From Candidatus Aegiribacteria sp. (lineage in GTDB: Bacteria > Fermentibacterota > Fermentibacteria > Fermentibacterales > JCC-6): a stretch of 64,000 nt of DNA. Shown here one piece after another: positions 1 through 8,886 of the stretch (its first letter is position 1; each line of letters opens with the position of its first letter). A program made the translations under genes and the position numbers. The notes beneath the pieces are model-generated. The model was not told where the DNA came from. It saw only the letters and a program-made list of their open reading frames with translations, and did no database searches. The DNA lies in NCBI GenBank assembly GCA_013138965.1, contig WTBT01000001.1, positions 82,342 through 146,341 of the forward strand, given 5' to 3'.

Positions 1-184
1 CCATTACATTTGCTATATTGAGCATCTTCACATTACCCGGAAGATGTGTCTTTGCCACGATGGTATCAGCAGTAACGGAATCACCTGCGTTTACCAGTGT
101 CTCTCCCGCAAGGGGCAGCCTTCTTTCCTTGCGCACCAATGTGCAGCCCGCGACTCTGAGACCCGGTGTATATGCAAATGCCAT
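1..184 (-). CDS. Conserved protein with barrel-sandwich (lipoyl-like) fold, partial
   Basis: The first 61 codons of a gene that continues past the window edge. The protein begins MAFAYTPGLRVAGCTLV and contains VNAGDSVTADTIVAK followed by a Gly-rich turn, a spacing that resembles the barrel-sandwich hybrid folds of lipoyl/biotin carriers and RnfC-type proteins, though no lipoyl-lysine motif is seen. Its ATG overlaps the TAA of the MutL-like gene by one base (TAATG), so it is translationally coupled to it. It is probably a partner of the ASKHA ATPase upstream. Function unknown; the fold assignment is inference. Confidence 0.6.
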   Translation of the reverse strand, partial: MAFAYTPGLRVAGCTLVRKERRLPLAGETLVNAGDSVTADTIVAKTHLPGNVKMLNIANVM

Positions 185-2058
185 TATTCGTCTCCCTCCA
201 GGTCGATGAATCTCTCTGGATAGACATTCAGAGCATTCGACCATTCCTGCAGCTTTTCTATCCGCAGTGAATCATCTTCCGGAAGTACAAAGGGTCTTCC
301 CCTTCCGTCAAAGATAAGGCCTACAACCCCACCTTCAAGCTCACCGATCCACTCGGTGCCTGGTCCGTTTCCAACGTCGAGATTCTTAGCGGGTCTGATA
401 ACTGCGTTTACCTTCTCACCCACGCCCAGTGGTTCCACATGCATTTTCCCGGGCTCGATTTTGATATCAATGGAAGAACCGTCCTGCTTTGTGATAGTGA
501 CGAACGCCAGAACAGCGGCTTTTCTGTTCACTCCCGCGGGCGCTACGCATGTGCCCAGGCGGATGAGGCAGTCCTTGTCGAACACCTCGGTTGCCGCTTC
601 GGGAAGAACCTCCGAAAGCACGCCAAGCTGAGGCATCATGAAGATGGAATCCACCGCAAGCATTGTAATGCCCTCGGGGAGGAAGGCGTCGATCACCATC
701 AGGGCAGCCTGGCTTCGCCTCGGCGCGTGGGAGAGTACTCCTCCCGACCCTATGAGAAGATCCAGAGTCATCATATTGACCAGGGTTGCGCCGGTCTGGG
801 TCTGCTCGAACGCGTCTCCGATGGTTCTCTCCTGAGCAACTCCCTTGAGACCTGTGGCCAGTTCCTTATGCTGAACGAGGGCGAGGCGAAGAGCTTCCCT
901 GGCTATCGCCTGCTCCACTATGAGTTCCTTGAGTAACTGTGGAATAGTGGTAGGGCGTATCATCTTGTTTCTTATTCTGTTCCTTAGGTCGGCCTCGTCC
1001 ATATAGAACGGGACCCACCGCATAACATTGTCGTAACCGGCACTGACAAATACGTTAGATACACTGTAACTCATACCCAGATTCGCTGATACCGTTCTGT
1101 TGAATACGGTTTCCTCTCCGCTCCTGAAAACGCTGAACACATCTGTGGTGGCCCCGCCTATATCAACACCCATAACCTCAATGTTTTCCTTCTCCGCAAC
1201 AGCCTCGATCAGTTTGCCAACCGCACCGGGGGTGGGCATTATGGGAACCTGTTTCCATTCACCCTCCACATAATGTCCCGCCCATTCCATGAGCCTGGGA
1301 TATCCAGGCGCCTGGGCCATGACATGCTCCATGAAAAGTTCGTGAATAAGATCCCTTGCGGGACCCAGATTCTCTCTCTCGAGAACAGGTCTGAGATTAT
1401 CCACCATCTTCAGTTCAACCTGTTCACCGAGTTCTTCCTTAACCGGTTCTCTGGCGTCCTTATTACCGGCGTATATAACCGGGAGCTTGTATCCAACGCC
1501 GAATCTCGGTTTCGGGTCGGCTGCCCTGATTATTTCCGCGAGCTCGATTACATGATCGACCGTTCCGCCGTCAATACCACCGGAAAGAAGGATCATATCC
1601 GGTCTGAGCCTTCTTATGTCAGCCACCTTTTCATGGGGAAGCCGTCCATCGTTGGAGGCTACAACATCCATAACGATGGCCCCGGCGCCGAGCGCGGCCC
1701 TCTGGGCGCTCTCACCCGTCATGGATTTCACGACTCCCGCCACGGTCATCTGAAGGCCGCCTCCGGCAGAGGAAGTTGACATGTAAATATCCACTCCGTC
1801 GGTACTGTCAGGTGAAACCTGTACGCCGCCTTCACCCGCTTTAAGTAATTTGCGTCCCTCCAGGTCCTCAATCTCCCCGACAGCATTCAAAACGCCTTTT
1901 GTCACATCCTCGGCAGGGGCTTCGACCGTTGTCGGAGCCTCCCCCCTTCTGATGAGACGGAATTCGCCATCCTTCTTCTCGATAAGAATGGCTTTTGTGG
2001 TGGTACTGCCGCAGTCAGTCGCCATTATTCTGGTGATCTCTTTGCTGGCCACTGCCAT
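184..2058 (-). CDS. MutL/GlmL-family ASKHA ATPase (glutamate mutase accessory-like)
   Basis: A 624-residue protein of the GlmL/MutL family, whose founding member is encoded with B12-dependent glutamate mutase. It shows the ASKHA nucleotide-binding motifs: phosphate-1 loop DCGSTTTKA near residue 15, phosphate-2 loop GVDIGGATTDVF near residue 300, and a GSGG adenosine loop near 440. It is longer than classic GlmL (about 460 residues), with an extra C-terminal domain of roughly 120 residues. The ATG is preceded by a strong AAGGAGG. It is the next-to-last gene of a run downstream of gcv and no mutase subunit lies in the window, so its substrate complex is unknown. The mutase link is family knowledge; a role as ATPase chaperone or activator is inference. 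Confidence 0.8.
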   Translation of the reverse strand: MAVASKEITRIMATDCGSTTTKAILIEKKDGEFRLIRRGEAPTTVEAPAEDVTKGVLNAVGEIEDLEGRKLLKAGEGGVQVSPDSTDGVDIYMSTSSAGGGLQMTVAGVVKSMTGESAQRAALGAGAIVMDVVASNDGRLPHEKVADIRRLRPDMILLSGGIDGGTVDHVIELAEIIRAADPKPRFGVGYKLPVIYAGNKDAREPVKEELGEQVELKMVDNLRPVLERENLGPARDLIHELFMEHVMAQAPGYPRLMEWAGHYVEGEWKQVPIMPTPGAVGKLIEAVAEKENIEVMGVDIGGATTDVFSVFRSGEETVFNRTVSANLGMSYSVSNVFVSAGYDNVMRWVPFYMDEADLRNRIRNKMIRPTTIPQLLKELIVEQAIAREALRLALVQHKELATGLKGVAQERTIGDAFEQTQTGATLVNMMTLDLLIGSGGVLSHAPRRSQAALMVIDAFLPEGITMLAVDSIFMMPQLGVLSEVLPEAATEVFDKDCLIRLGTCVAPAGVNRKAAVLAFVTITKQDGSSIDIKIEPGKMHVEPLGVGEKVNAVIRPAKNLDVGNGPGTEWIGELEGGVVGLIFDGRGRPFVLPEDDSLRIEKLQEWSNALNVYPERFIDLEGDE

Positions 2059-2076
2059 ATTCCTCCTTGTCCTTTC

Positions 2077-2481
2077 TTAATCGCTCTTCCGTCTGAACCT
2101 GCTCCAGAAGGATTTTCTGTCCTGCTTCTCCTTCCGGCGAGCTTCCTTCATCTCCGACCGGCGCTGGACTTCAAGAGCGTTTTCCTCTTCTATTACAACT
2201 GTAAGTTTCTCTATGTTTTCCCTGTCTTCTATCATGCGGACAAACTTGTAGTAATTACCAGTCTGTACAACAAGAGATATAACCGGGTTCGCGAATATAA
2301 GAAGCTGGTTGCCCAGAAACGACAGGGGCTTGATGGTCTCGAGGAAAATGATCGCTGGAACGGTCAGCTGGCGCTGAACGATTTCCTTCGCGATCTTACT
2401 CATGAATTCGGAGAAATCCTCATTGCCATCGATATCGATCAGACCATGGCTACCCGGCGGTATGTGCCCTGATAAATTCAA
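2077..2481 (-). CDS. Conserved hypothetical protein with one hydrophobic segment
   Basis: The reading frame is open from 2574, but the first part overlaps the upstream gene and does not look coding. A TTG at 2481 or an ATG at 2403 (MSKIAKEIVQ) are the candidate starts; no good ribosome binding site decides between them. The protein has a moderately hydrophobic stretch (PAIIFLETIKPLSFLGNQLL, then IFANPVISLVV) and a charged C-terminal tail rich in E, K and R that ends SFWSRFRRKSD. This suggests a peripheral or amphitropic membrane protein. It sits between a PH-like membrane protein and the MutL-like ATPase, all on the minus strand. No family function is recognised. Confidence 0.6.
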   Translation of the reverse strand: MNLSGHIPPGSHGLIDIDGNEDFSEFMSKIAKEIVQRQLTVPAIIFLETIKPLSFLGNQLLIFANPVISLVVQTGNYYKFVRMIEDRENIEKLTVVIEEENALEVQRRSEMKEARRKEKQDRKSFWSRFRRKSD

Positions 2482-2869
2482 GTGCTTCCTCTCTGTTTCC
2501 GGAGAACTGTACCGACAGTCCCCTGAATTTAGCCAGTCTGGTGGGTGAGGGGAAAGGACTGAGAAGAACACCATATTTGTCAGGCACTATGCTCTTCACC
2601 TGGCTCCATTTCTTGATTTCCGTGCCGAACAGGGATTTCTTACGCACTCCCTCACTGTCCATCCTGAACCTGATCGGAAGAAAATACGTCCACCCCGACA
2701 GGAAAAGAACTGCTATACCTATCATCCCCCACCAGGGATTGTTACCCATTGCCAGTGTGGCCAGAACACCCGAAAGCAGAATGATGAGAACGTAGGCTAC
2801 CGTCGCCCCCGGCCTCTCCTTCGCAGGATGGGATATCCATTCAAGAACCTGATCGCTGGTCCCGTTCAT
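2450..2869 (-). CDS. Small membrane protein with PH-like cytoplasmic domain
   Basis: A 139-residue protein with two predicted membrane segments (about residues 22-40 and 46-64) followed by a soluble domain of about 70 residues. That domain starts IRFRMDSEGVRKKSLFG and continues with a pattern typical of bacterial PH-like (YcxB/bPH) domains: alternating strands, a W-S-x-V motif and a final helix EEALEFIRAH. It begins only 5 bases after gcvPB ends and overlaps the next gene by about 30 bases, so it is in the same transcript. No enzymatic motif is seen. The PH-like reading is by pattern only. Confidence 0.6.
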   Translation of the reverse strand: MNGTSDQVLEWISHPAKERPGATVAYVLIILLSGVLATLAMGNNPWWGMIGIAVLFLSGWTYFLPIRFRMDSEGVRKKSLFGTEIKKWSQVKSIVPDKYGVLLSPFPSPTRLAKFRGLSVQFSGNREEALEFIRAHTAG

Positions 2870-2874
2870 TCCCT

Positions 2875-4335
2875 CTATGGGTTTCCTCCCTCTTTAACCG
2901 GTTCCACTATACATAGATCCTTGACAGCCTTAACCTCATCAAGTCTGAGTACAGGCGTATTGACGGGAGCATCCGTTACCAGGTACGGTTTCTCAACTGC
3001 TTCCCCCGCTATGGATACCATGGCTTCAACGAAGGAATCCAGGTCCTCCAGGCTCTCCGTCTCGGTGGGCTCGATCATCATTGCTTCGTGTACTATAAGC
3101 GGGAAGTAGACAGTGGGCGCATGGAAACCATAATCCAGAAGCCTCTTGGCTATATCAAGTGTCTTCACTCCCTGCTTTGCCTGCCTGTCTCCGGAAAGAA
3201 CAAATTCGTGCATGCACGGGCCGTTGTCAAATGGATTATCGAAATACTCCCCGAGTTTCGCTTTCAGGTAATTGGCGTTGATCAGAGCATTCTCGCTGAC
3301 TTCCCTCAGCCCTTCAGCTCCAAGTGTTCTGATGTAGGCGTAAGCCTTGTAAAGAACCCCGGTATTGCCATGGAAAGCCAGCAGCCTTCCGAAGGAATCC
3401 TGCTTCCTGCGGAGCCGAAAGCTTCCGTCATCATCAAGGATAACCACGGGATCCGGCAGGAAACGGGCAAGTTCATCGCTACATGCCACGGGGCCTGATC
3501 CCGGCCCTCCTCCCCCATGTGGAGTTGAAAAAGTCTTGTGGAGGTTCAGGTGGCATACATCGAATCCCATCTCACCCGGCTTCGCGATACCGAGCAGGGC
3601 GTTCATGTTGGCCCCGTCCATATAGTTCAATCCTCCGGCTTCATGTACTATTGAGGTCAGTTCCTCGATCCTGGACTCGAAAAGACCGAGTGTATTGGGG
3701 TTTGTAAGCATGAACAAAGCCGTATTGGGGCCGGCTTTCCGCCTGAGATCCTCAGGGTCCACCAGGCCGTATTCGTTGGATTCAACTCCCACAACAACGC
3801 AGTCGGCAAGGGTGGAAGTCGCAGGATTGGTTCCATGGGCGGAGTCCGGCATCAGGACTTCGTTTCTGTGCGGCTCTCCCCTGCTCTCATGGTAGCTTTT
3901 AATGAGCATGATCCCGCAGAATTCTCCCTGTGCTCCGGCTGCGGGCTGTAATGACACACCCTTGAAACCTGTTATCTCGCACAGGAATTCACCCAGCCTG
4001 TACATCAATTCAAGGGAACCTGCCGCAAGCGCAGAAGGAACAAGGGGATGAATTCCCGAGAGACCCCTGATTCTTGCCAGGTCCTCGTGAAGTTTCGGGT
4101 TATACTTCATTGTGCAGGAACCCAGAGGATACATGCCTTTGTCAACATGATGGTTCATCGTGCTGAGGTTTACATAATGCCTTAGAATCTGACCTTCAGT
4201 TGCCTCAGGCAAACCTGTTGTGCCTTCCCCTTCGCGCGATAGGAAAGCAGGAATCTCAGAGGCGGCAGGAACGTCAAGCTCAGGCAGCGATACGCCCATC
4301 CTTCCGGGGCTGCTGAGCTCAAATACGGTTTTCAT
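2875..4335 (-). CDS. gcvPB: Glycine dehydrogenase (decarboxylating) subunit 2
   Basis: The PLP-carrying subunit of the two-subunit P-protein of the glycine cleavage system, 486 residues. The Schiff-base lysine lies in NLHKTFSTPHGGGGPGSGP, the family's glycine-rich signature, and PLGSCTMKYNPK near the N-terminus is also typical. With GcvPA it decarboxylates glycine and passes the aminomethyl group to lipoyl-GcvH. The ATG overlaps the gcvPA stop by four bases (ATGA), consistent with 1:1 translation. The split alpha/beta form is common in anaerobes, Firmicutes and FCB lineages, unlike the single-chain GcvP of Proteobacteria. Confidence 0.97.
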   Translation of the reverse strand: MKTVFELSSPGRMGVSLPELDVPAASEIPAFLSREGEGTTGLPEATEGQILRHYVNLSTMNHHVDKGMYPLGSCTMKYNPKLHEDLARIRGLSGIHPLVPSALAAGSLELMYRLGEFLCEITGFKGVSLQPAAGAQGEFCGIMLIKSYHESRGEPHRNEVLMPDSAHGTNPATSTLADCVVVGVESNEYGLVDPEDLRRKAGPNTALFMLTNPNTLGLFESRIEELTSIVHEAGGLNYMDGANMNALLGIAKPGEMGFDVCHLNLHKTFSTPHGGGGPGSGPVACSDELARFLPDPVVILDDDGSFRLRRKQDSFGRLLAFHGNTGVLYKAYAYIRTLGAEGLREVSENALINANYLKAKLGEYFDNPFDNGPCMHEFVLSGDRQAKQGVKTLDIAKRLLDYGFHAPTVYFPLIVHEAMMIEPTETESLEDLDSFVEAMVSIAGEAVEKPYLVTDAPVNTPVLRLDEVKAVKDLCIVEPVKEGGNP

Positions 4336-5684
4336 GATGTACCCCCCCCGCAGATATCAGTTGCAGCTCTGACGTACCGGTCAATCTCATCCCGGGTTCG
4401 TTTTTCGGTGGCAGTAATAAGCATGGCGCCCTCTTCAAGCTCAACAACCGGCAATCCGGCCAGAATACCGTGTTCGATCATTCTGTCCCTGAGTTCAATT
4501 GAAGAAACAGGGAACGAGATGACGAATTCTCTGAAGAACGGTGTATTCTCGAAAACTCGGGAAACACCGTGAATTTCAAGGAGTTTCTTCTCGAGATAAT
4601 GACTTTTGTGGTAACACTGGCTGGAGATTTCCCGGAATCCCCGCTCACCCATCAGTGAAAGGTAAACCGTATTAGCGAGGGCCATCAGGGCCTGGTTGGA
4701 ACAGATGTTGCTTGTAGCCTTATTCCTCCTGATATGTTGCTCACGGGTTTGGAGGGTCAGAACGTAGCCGGTCTGCCCTGCACGATCAGTGGTCCTGCCT
4801 ATTATCCTCCCGGGCATTTTCCTTGCAAGTTTTGTTCTAGCAGCCATGAAACCGACGCAGGGGCCGCCAAAGGACATGGGTATTCCCATACTCTGGCCTT
4901 CTCCCACAACTATATCAGCCCCGGCGTCTCCAGGTGACCGGAGAAGTGGCAGGGCTACAGGGTCGGCAGCAACAATGAAAAGCCCCTTACATTCATGAAT
5001 CAGCTCCGCAACGGGTTGCAGATCCTCAATGAGACCGAAATAGTTCGGATACTGGGTAAGAACGGCTGCAGTACCGCCTTCGATAAGGTTCCCTGCGGTT
5101 TCAAGATCGAGAGTACCATCCTCAAGGAAAGGGATCTCGCTTATCTCAAAATCTTCTTTTCTCAGGTAAGTCCTTATGACATCAAGCCATCTGGGATTGA
5201 GCGAACCGGCAACCAGTACCCTCTGCTTCCTTGTGATTCGCATGGCCATAAGGCAGGCTTCGGCTGCGGCGGATGCGCCGTCGTACATGCAGGCATTTGC
5301 CATCTCCATTCCCGTAAGCCTTGCGATCATGGTCTGATATTCGAAAATCGCCTGAAGAGTGCCCTGGCTTACTTCAGCCTGATAGGGCGTGTAAGCTGTA
5401 TAGAATTCACTTCTGAGAAGAATATGGTCTACAGCCGCGGGAATGAAATGATCGTAGGCGCCGGCTCCCATGAAACAGGTCAGATCAGCTCCCGTGTTTC
5501 TGCGGGCGAATTCCTCGAATTCGAGGGTCAGCTCGAACTCCGAAAGCGGTTCGGGAATCTGGAGATTTTCCTTCAGCCTGAATTTTTCCGGGACCGGTTC
5601 AAGCAGATCCTCGAATTTCTCCAAGCCGATAGCGCGGAACATCTTCTCCCTCTGCTCCGGGCCGTTCGGTACGAATCTGCTCAT
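4332..5684 (-). CDS. gcvPA: Glycine dehydrogenase (decarboxylating) subunit 1
   Basis: A 450-residue alpha subunit of the split glycine decarboxylase. Family signatures include FMGAGAYDHFIPAAVDHIL, YTPYQAEVSQGTLQAIFEYQ, the QYPNYFG segment and GEGQSMGIPMSFGGPCVGF. This subunit has the type-I aminotransferase fold but lacks the PLP lysine, which is on GcvPB. It starts 3 bases after gcvH ends and overlaps gcvPB by four bases, giving the order gcvT-gcvH-gcvPA-gcvPB. A 500-aa ORF on the opposite strand across this gene is an antisense shadow. Confidence 0.97.
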   Translation of the reverse strand: MSRFVPNGPEQREKMFRAIGLEKFEDLLEPVPEKFRLKENLQIPEPLSEFELTLEFEEFARRNTGADLTCFMGAGAYDHFIPAAVDHILLRSEFYTAYTPYQAEVSQGTLQAIFEYQTMIARLTGMEMANACMYDGASAAAEACLMAMRITRKQRVLVAGSLNPRWLDVIRTYLRKEDFEISEIPFLEDGTLDLETAGNLIEGGTAAVLTQYPNYFGLIEDLQPVAELIHECKGLFIVAADPVALPLLRSPGDAGADIVVGEGQSMGIPMSFGGPCVGFMAARTKLARKMPGRIIGRTTDRAGQTGYVLTLQTREQHIRRNKATSNICSNQALMALANTVYLSLMGERGFREISSQCYHKSHYLEKKLLEIHGVSRVFENTPFFREFVISFPVSSIELRDRMIEHGILAGLPVVELEEGAMLITATEKRTRDEIDRYVRAATDICGGGTS

Positions 5685-5687
5685 TGG

Positions 5688-6071
5688 CTACTCACCGATG
5701 AATTCAGTGTACTCTACGGCACTCTTGAGGCTTGTGAATCCCGACGGATCATCGGTTTTCACTACAATCAGCCAACCCTTTTCATAAGAACTCTCGTTGA
5801 TAAGAGCTGGTTCATCCTCAAGATCCCCGTTAACCCTCACAACCTTACAGTCGAATGGAGCGTAGAAATCCTCGGCAGTCTTCACCGCTTCAAGAGTACC
5901 CAGAATATCACCGGAATTAAAATCCTGCATGCCGGGAAATTCTACCATAACGATCTCGCCCATCTGATCCTGAGCGTAGAATGTAAGGCCTATCATGTAT
6001 TCGCCGTTTCCCAGATCCTTGATCCATTCGTGCGTTTCGGTATAACGGAGTTCTTCGGGAATATTAGACAT
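5688..6071 (-). CDS. gcvH: Glycine cleavage system H protein
   Basis: A 127-residue lipoyl carrier protein. The lipoylation site is the lysine in LEAVKTAEDFYAP, matching the family consensus ESVKAASDxYAP. N-terminal ELRYTETHEWIKDLGNG and the C-terminal GWLIVVKTDDPS segment are also typical. It shuttles the aminomethyl group from GcvPA/PB to GcvT and is reoxidised by dihydrolipoyl dehydrogenase, which is not encoded in this window. The start has an AGGAGGAAATA ribosome binding site. Confidence 0.97.
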   Translation of the reverse strand: MSNIPEELRYTETHEWIKDLGNGEYMIGLTFYAQDQMGEIVMVEFPGMQDFNSGDILGTLEAVKTAEDFYAPFDCKVVRVNGDLEDEPALINESSYEKGWLIVVKTDDPSGFTSLKSAVEYTEFIGE

Positions 6072-6086
6072 TATTTCCTCCTAGCG

Positions 6087-7184
6087 TTACTTTCTGCTGC
6101 CGTCTTTGTAGAATGGCAGTTTGACAGTTTTAACCGGAATTCTCTTTCCTCTAACCTCGGCCTCAAGCACCGTATCCTTTTTATGAAATCCTTTTTCAAC
6201 AAATGCAAGGCAGACTCCGTATCCGAGGGTCGGAGCCAGGGAACCGCTTGTGACTACTCCAACTTTTCTGTTGCCTTCAAAGAGTTCAGCACCCTGCCTT
6301 GGAAATCCATTCCCCTGAACCTCCAGCCCTACGATATACCTGGCCGGTTTTTCCTTTTTCTGCCTGGCCATCACTTCGCGGCCTATGAATTCCTTATCTG
6401 TCTTGAGTTTTACAACCCACCCGAGCTTGGCTTCCATAGGAGTGGTTGTATAGTCCATATCGTTTCCATAGAGAAGGTATCCTACCTCAAGCCGTAAAGT
6501 ATCCCTGGCGCCCAATCCCACAGGCTTTATCTCGAACTCTTCCCCGGCTTCCATGACAGCGTCCCATACGGTTTCAGCGTCTTCCGATCTGATGTAGATC
6601 TCGAATCCGTCCTCACCTGTGTAACCGGTTCTTGCTATAAGGGCTTTTTTTCCGGCAAAGACTCCGGACGTGTGGGAATAGTAACCTATATCCTGGAGTT
6701 TTTCATCGGTAAGCTTCCGGGCTACTTTTTCGGCATCGGGACCCTGTATGGCAACAAGGGCTGTTTCATCACTCTCGTTGGTCAGATCTATGCTGTAGCC
6801 TGCCGTATGATTGTTCACCCATGCCCAGTCCTTCTCGATGTTGGACGCGTTGACAATCATCAGGTAGTCATCCTCTGACAATCGGTATACGACAAGGTCA
6901 TCTACAATACCGGCATCAGGATAGCACATTGTTGAATAATAAGCCTTTCCGGGCTCAACTTCAGAATCATTGGTCAGAAGGTAATCCAGAAACTTCGAAG
7001 CGTCTTTTCCCTTCACTCTGAATTCACCCATGTGTGAAAGGTCGAAGACACCCACTCCGGAGCGGACGGCATTATGCTCTTCCTTTACTGTCGTGTACTT
7101 GATAGGCATGATATAACCGGCAAAGGATTCCATCCTGGCACCTAGTTTGAGATGTTTGTCGTGCAAGGCTGTTTTTTTATCCAT
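6087..7184 (-). CDS. gcvT: Aminomethyltransferase (glycine cleavage T protein)
   Basis: A 365-residue T protein, which transfers the methylene group from aminomethyl-lipoyl-GcvH to tetrahydrofolate and releases ammonia. Diagnostic stretches include GVFDLSHMGEFRVKGKDA, LTNDSEVEPGKAYYSTMCY, TGYTGEDGFEIY and GLGARDTLRLEVGYLLYGND. It is the first gene of the gcv operon and has an AGGAGA site ahead of the ATG. A MITE-like inverted-repeat element starts 37 bases upstream and so lies in or next to the promoter. I saw no glycine riboswitch. Confidence 0.97.
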   Translation of the reverse strand: MDKKTALHDKHLKLGARMESFAGYIMPIKYTTVKEEHNAVRSGVGVFDLSHMGEFRVKGKDASKFLDYLLTNDSEVEPGKAYYSTMCYPDAGIVDDLVVYRLSEDDYLMIVNASNIEKDWAWVNNHTAGYSIDLTNESDETALVAIQGPDAEKVARKLTDEKLQDIGYYSHTSGVFAGKKALIARTGYTGEDGFEIYIRSEDAETVWDAVMEAGEEFEIKPVGLGARDTLRLEVGYLLYGNDMDYTTTPMEAKLGWVVKLKTDKEFIGREVMARQKKEKPARYIVGLEVQGNGFPRQGAELFEGNRKVGVVTSGSLAPTLGYGVCLAFVEKGFHKKDTVLEAEVRGKRIPVKTVKLPFYKDGSRK

Positions 7185-7220
7185 ACGACTTCTCCTGTAC
7201 TAAACTTGCTCCCAGGAGCC

Positions 7221-7368
7221 TGTCCGAGAATGAAACATTGGCATAAAACCCACACAACTGGCTATAATACTCGCATATTATCGTCAAATACATCCAGTAT
7301 TCTCCTCAAATCTACGAGCATTCTATCTCAGCCGTGAGAATATTCTGCTCAATGTACATTACCGGACA
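7221..7368. repeat. MITE-like dispersed element, copy 1
   Basis: A 148-bp non-coding element with imperfect terminal inverted repeats: TGTCCGAGAATG at the left and CATTACCGGACA at the right (10 of 12 match as inverted copies). Flanking AGGAG and CTCCT extend the inverted repeat further. A second copy at 43397-43524 has the same ends and an obviously related interior (shared ATTATCxTCAAATACA, CATTCTATCTCAGCC and TTCTGCTCAATG). This copy carries about 20 extra bases. Both copies lie just upstream of a minus-strand start codon. It could be a miniature inverted-repeat transposable element or a structured 5' regulatory element. Confidence 0.75.
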
Positions 7369-7431
7369 CACTCCTTGGATTATTTCATGAAATATACGGG
7401 TATGAATTTACCAAAATGGGAGATGAAATGC

Positions 7432-8018
7432 AATGATGGCGGAAGGGCTTATTATAGAAAGAACGGCTTTCAATTAATGCTGTTATCCCGCCACGGCTGG
7501 TTAAGAAACTCATAAGGGAAGCACGTGGTTCCGAAGCCCCGGATTTCCTCGAAGTGCTTCTTGCTGAAGCTGTGGCGAGAAGATGGTTCCTGAAACAAAG
7601 AACCCCTTGCTGGAGAACACCCCAGCACCCGATCAACAACGGCAGGTACAGCCTTCTTTTTTCAAGCGGGAGAAGAGCAATTGTCGTGCCTGCGGCCAGA
7701 CAACGGATTTCCTTCGATATATTGGCTAAAGCCGGGTGCGATTATCTGCTGACAGTTGAGATGATGGATACTTCTTCCGGATATGTGAAAGGGTTCTTCT
7801 GCCTGTTCGATATCCGAAAACCCGGGAACATCGGGTGGAGGCCCGACCTGAAAGCTCTGGACACCAGATCAATGGATGAGTTCCCCGAACTCCAGAAAAA
7901 ACCTCAAAACTTCAGACTCAGCTATTTCCTTCAAAGCCTCAGACTCCTGATAATGGGAGACAGAAAAGTCCCCCTTCCCCTGAAACCCCGCCCCCCTTCC
8001 GGGAGACGGGATTTTTAA
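7432..8018 (+). pseudogene. Decayed coding fragment, unknown family
   Basis: A likely broken gene. A short frame MMAEGLIIERTAFN stops at a TAA, and the adjacent frame continues as INAVIPPRLVKKLIREARG, then APDFLEVLLAEAVARRW, as if one frameshift separated them. The downstream frame runs to 8018 and ends with LSYFLQSLRLLIMGDRKV. That last stretch is nearly identical to translated sequence just after recQ (12592-12660). No ribosome binding site precedes it and no known domain was recognised. It is unclear whether the whole stretch was ever one gene. Confidence 0.4.
7911..7978 (+). repeat. Dispersed coding-like repeat, copy 1 (YFLQSxRLLIMGDRKVPLP)
   Basis: About 68 bp that match 12592-12660 at roughly 80-85 percent by eye, translating to LSYFLQSLRLLIMGDRKVPL here and LSYFLQSTRLLIMGDRKVPL there. 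Many differences are at third codon positions, which suggests that the segment was under protein-level selection. Here it forms the 3' end of the decayed ORF. Confidence 0.6.
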
Positions 8019-8093
8019 CGACACCACGTTCAGAGCACTGTTTAAAGTTTCGAAGTAAAACAGTCAGCATGAATGAGTGCTGACAACGCTCTT

Positions 8094-8601
8094 CTACTCC
8101 CTCCTCACGACAAAACTGCCGTTGCTTACATCAGAGCCGATGCTGCACTGATAAAGGTATACTCCATTGGGCACTGGCGTTCCATCACCCGTATACCCGT
8201 TCCAGTGAAGAACACTGCCCGATTCAGCATGACCGCTCCAGATCATGCGGCCGGAAACATCATAGATCTTCACCGATGCTTCCTCGCTGAGTTCAGCAAC
8301 GGGAATCGCAAACATCCACTCTCCGTTTTCAGCACAGCGGGTAATCTCAACAGATGAAACTGCGTTCTCAGATTCCCTTACTCCGTAAACACTGACCTCT
8401 GAAAGACCGGAAGCTCCGCGTATCCGCATGTAACGAACGGCATCGGCGCTGCTCCGTGAATCAGCAATACTGATCCGTGATTCAGCCGCAAATTGGTGAA
8501 ACTCCCTGTCAGAGCCGGCAACTTCAATTAGAAGAGAAGGTTCAACTGCACGGATTGCTTCAAGAGTTCCAACGGATTCAGCTGGAAATATGGTTTACAC
8601 A
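8094..8601 (-). pseudogene. 3' fragment of a secreted protein: FlgD-like/sorting C-terminal domain
   Basis: A minus-strand frame open from just after a TAA near 8604 to a stop at 8094. The C-terminal 80 residues have the typical pattern of a FlgD Ig-like / type-A sorting domain: VKIYDVSGRMIWSG, then LHWNGYTGDGTPVPNGVYLYQC and SFVVRRE at the very end. The ATG at 8429 has no signal peptide, so the ORF is read as the surviving 3' end of a larger exported protein. The upstream part (RAVEPSLLIEVAGSDREF) looks coding but carries no start. Confidence 0.6.
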
Positions 8602-8727
8602 GCATCATTCCAGGAGCGGGAAGCAAGCTCCGACATCCTCTTCCACGTGGATCAATACGGCACTCTGGCCAATGTGGTAGATCCTGATCTGTTCCCCAGG
8701 ATACTCTTTCTGGAATTGGAGGATTGA
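8585..8727 (+). other. Possible short coding remnant
   Basis: A plus-strand frame reading NMVYTASFQEREASSDILFH then VDQYGTLANVVDPDLF up to a TGA at 8727. Amino-acid composition looks protein-like, but there is no start signal, it overlaps the minus-strand fragment's 5' end, and no family is recognised. It may be another piece of decayed DNA in this gene-poor stretch. The rest of 8728-8886 holds only a small inverted repeat (ATTCGG/CCGAAT, 8803-8820) and a TGGTACCACTT at 8824. Confidence 0.25.
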
Positions 8728-8886
8728 TCCAGAGAGAGAGCAGGCAGACGCCGTAAAACTGCATTCAGCCCGATAATCGGATCACGGAAAGTGATGGCAT
8801 AAATTCGGGATTTTCCGAATATGTGGTACCACTTTTTCTCTTTTTACCGGAAAGTTGTACTATTTTGTGGCACTCAATACATTAAC

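Noticed and set aside
4995-6497. 500-aa plus-strand ORF across gcvPA, gcvH and gcvT
   Set aside because: It is antisense to three clearly recognised genes; its composition is that of a shadow frame and it has no family signature.
7185-7400. Glycine riboswitch upstream of gcvT
   Set aside because: The tandem aptamer hallmarks (GGAGAG, ACCGAAGG-type conserved blocks) are absent; the region is instead the MITE-like repeat.
8477-8680. 67-aa plus-strand ORF
   Set aside because: Other frame over the fragment of a sorting-domain protein; no start signal and no recognisable family.
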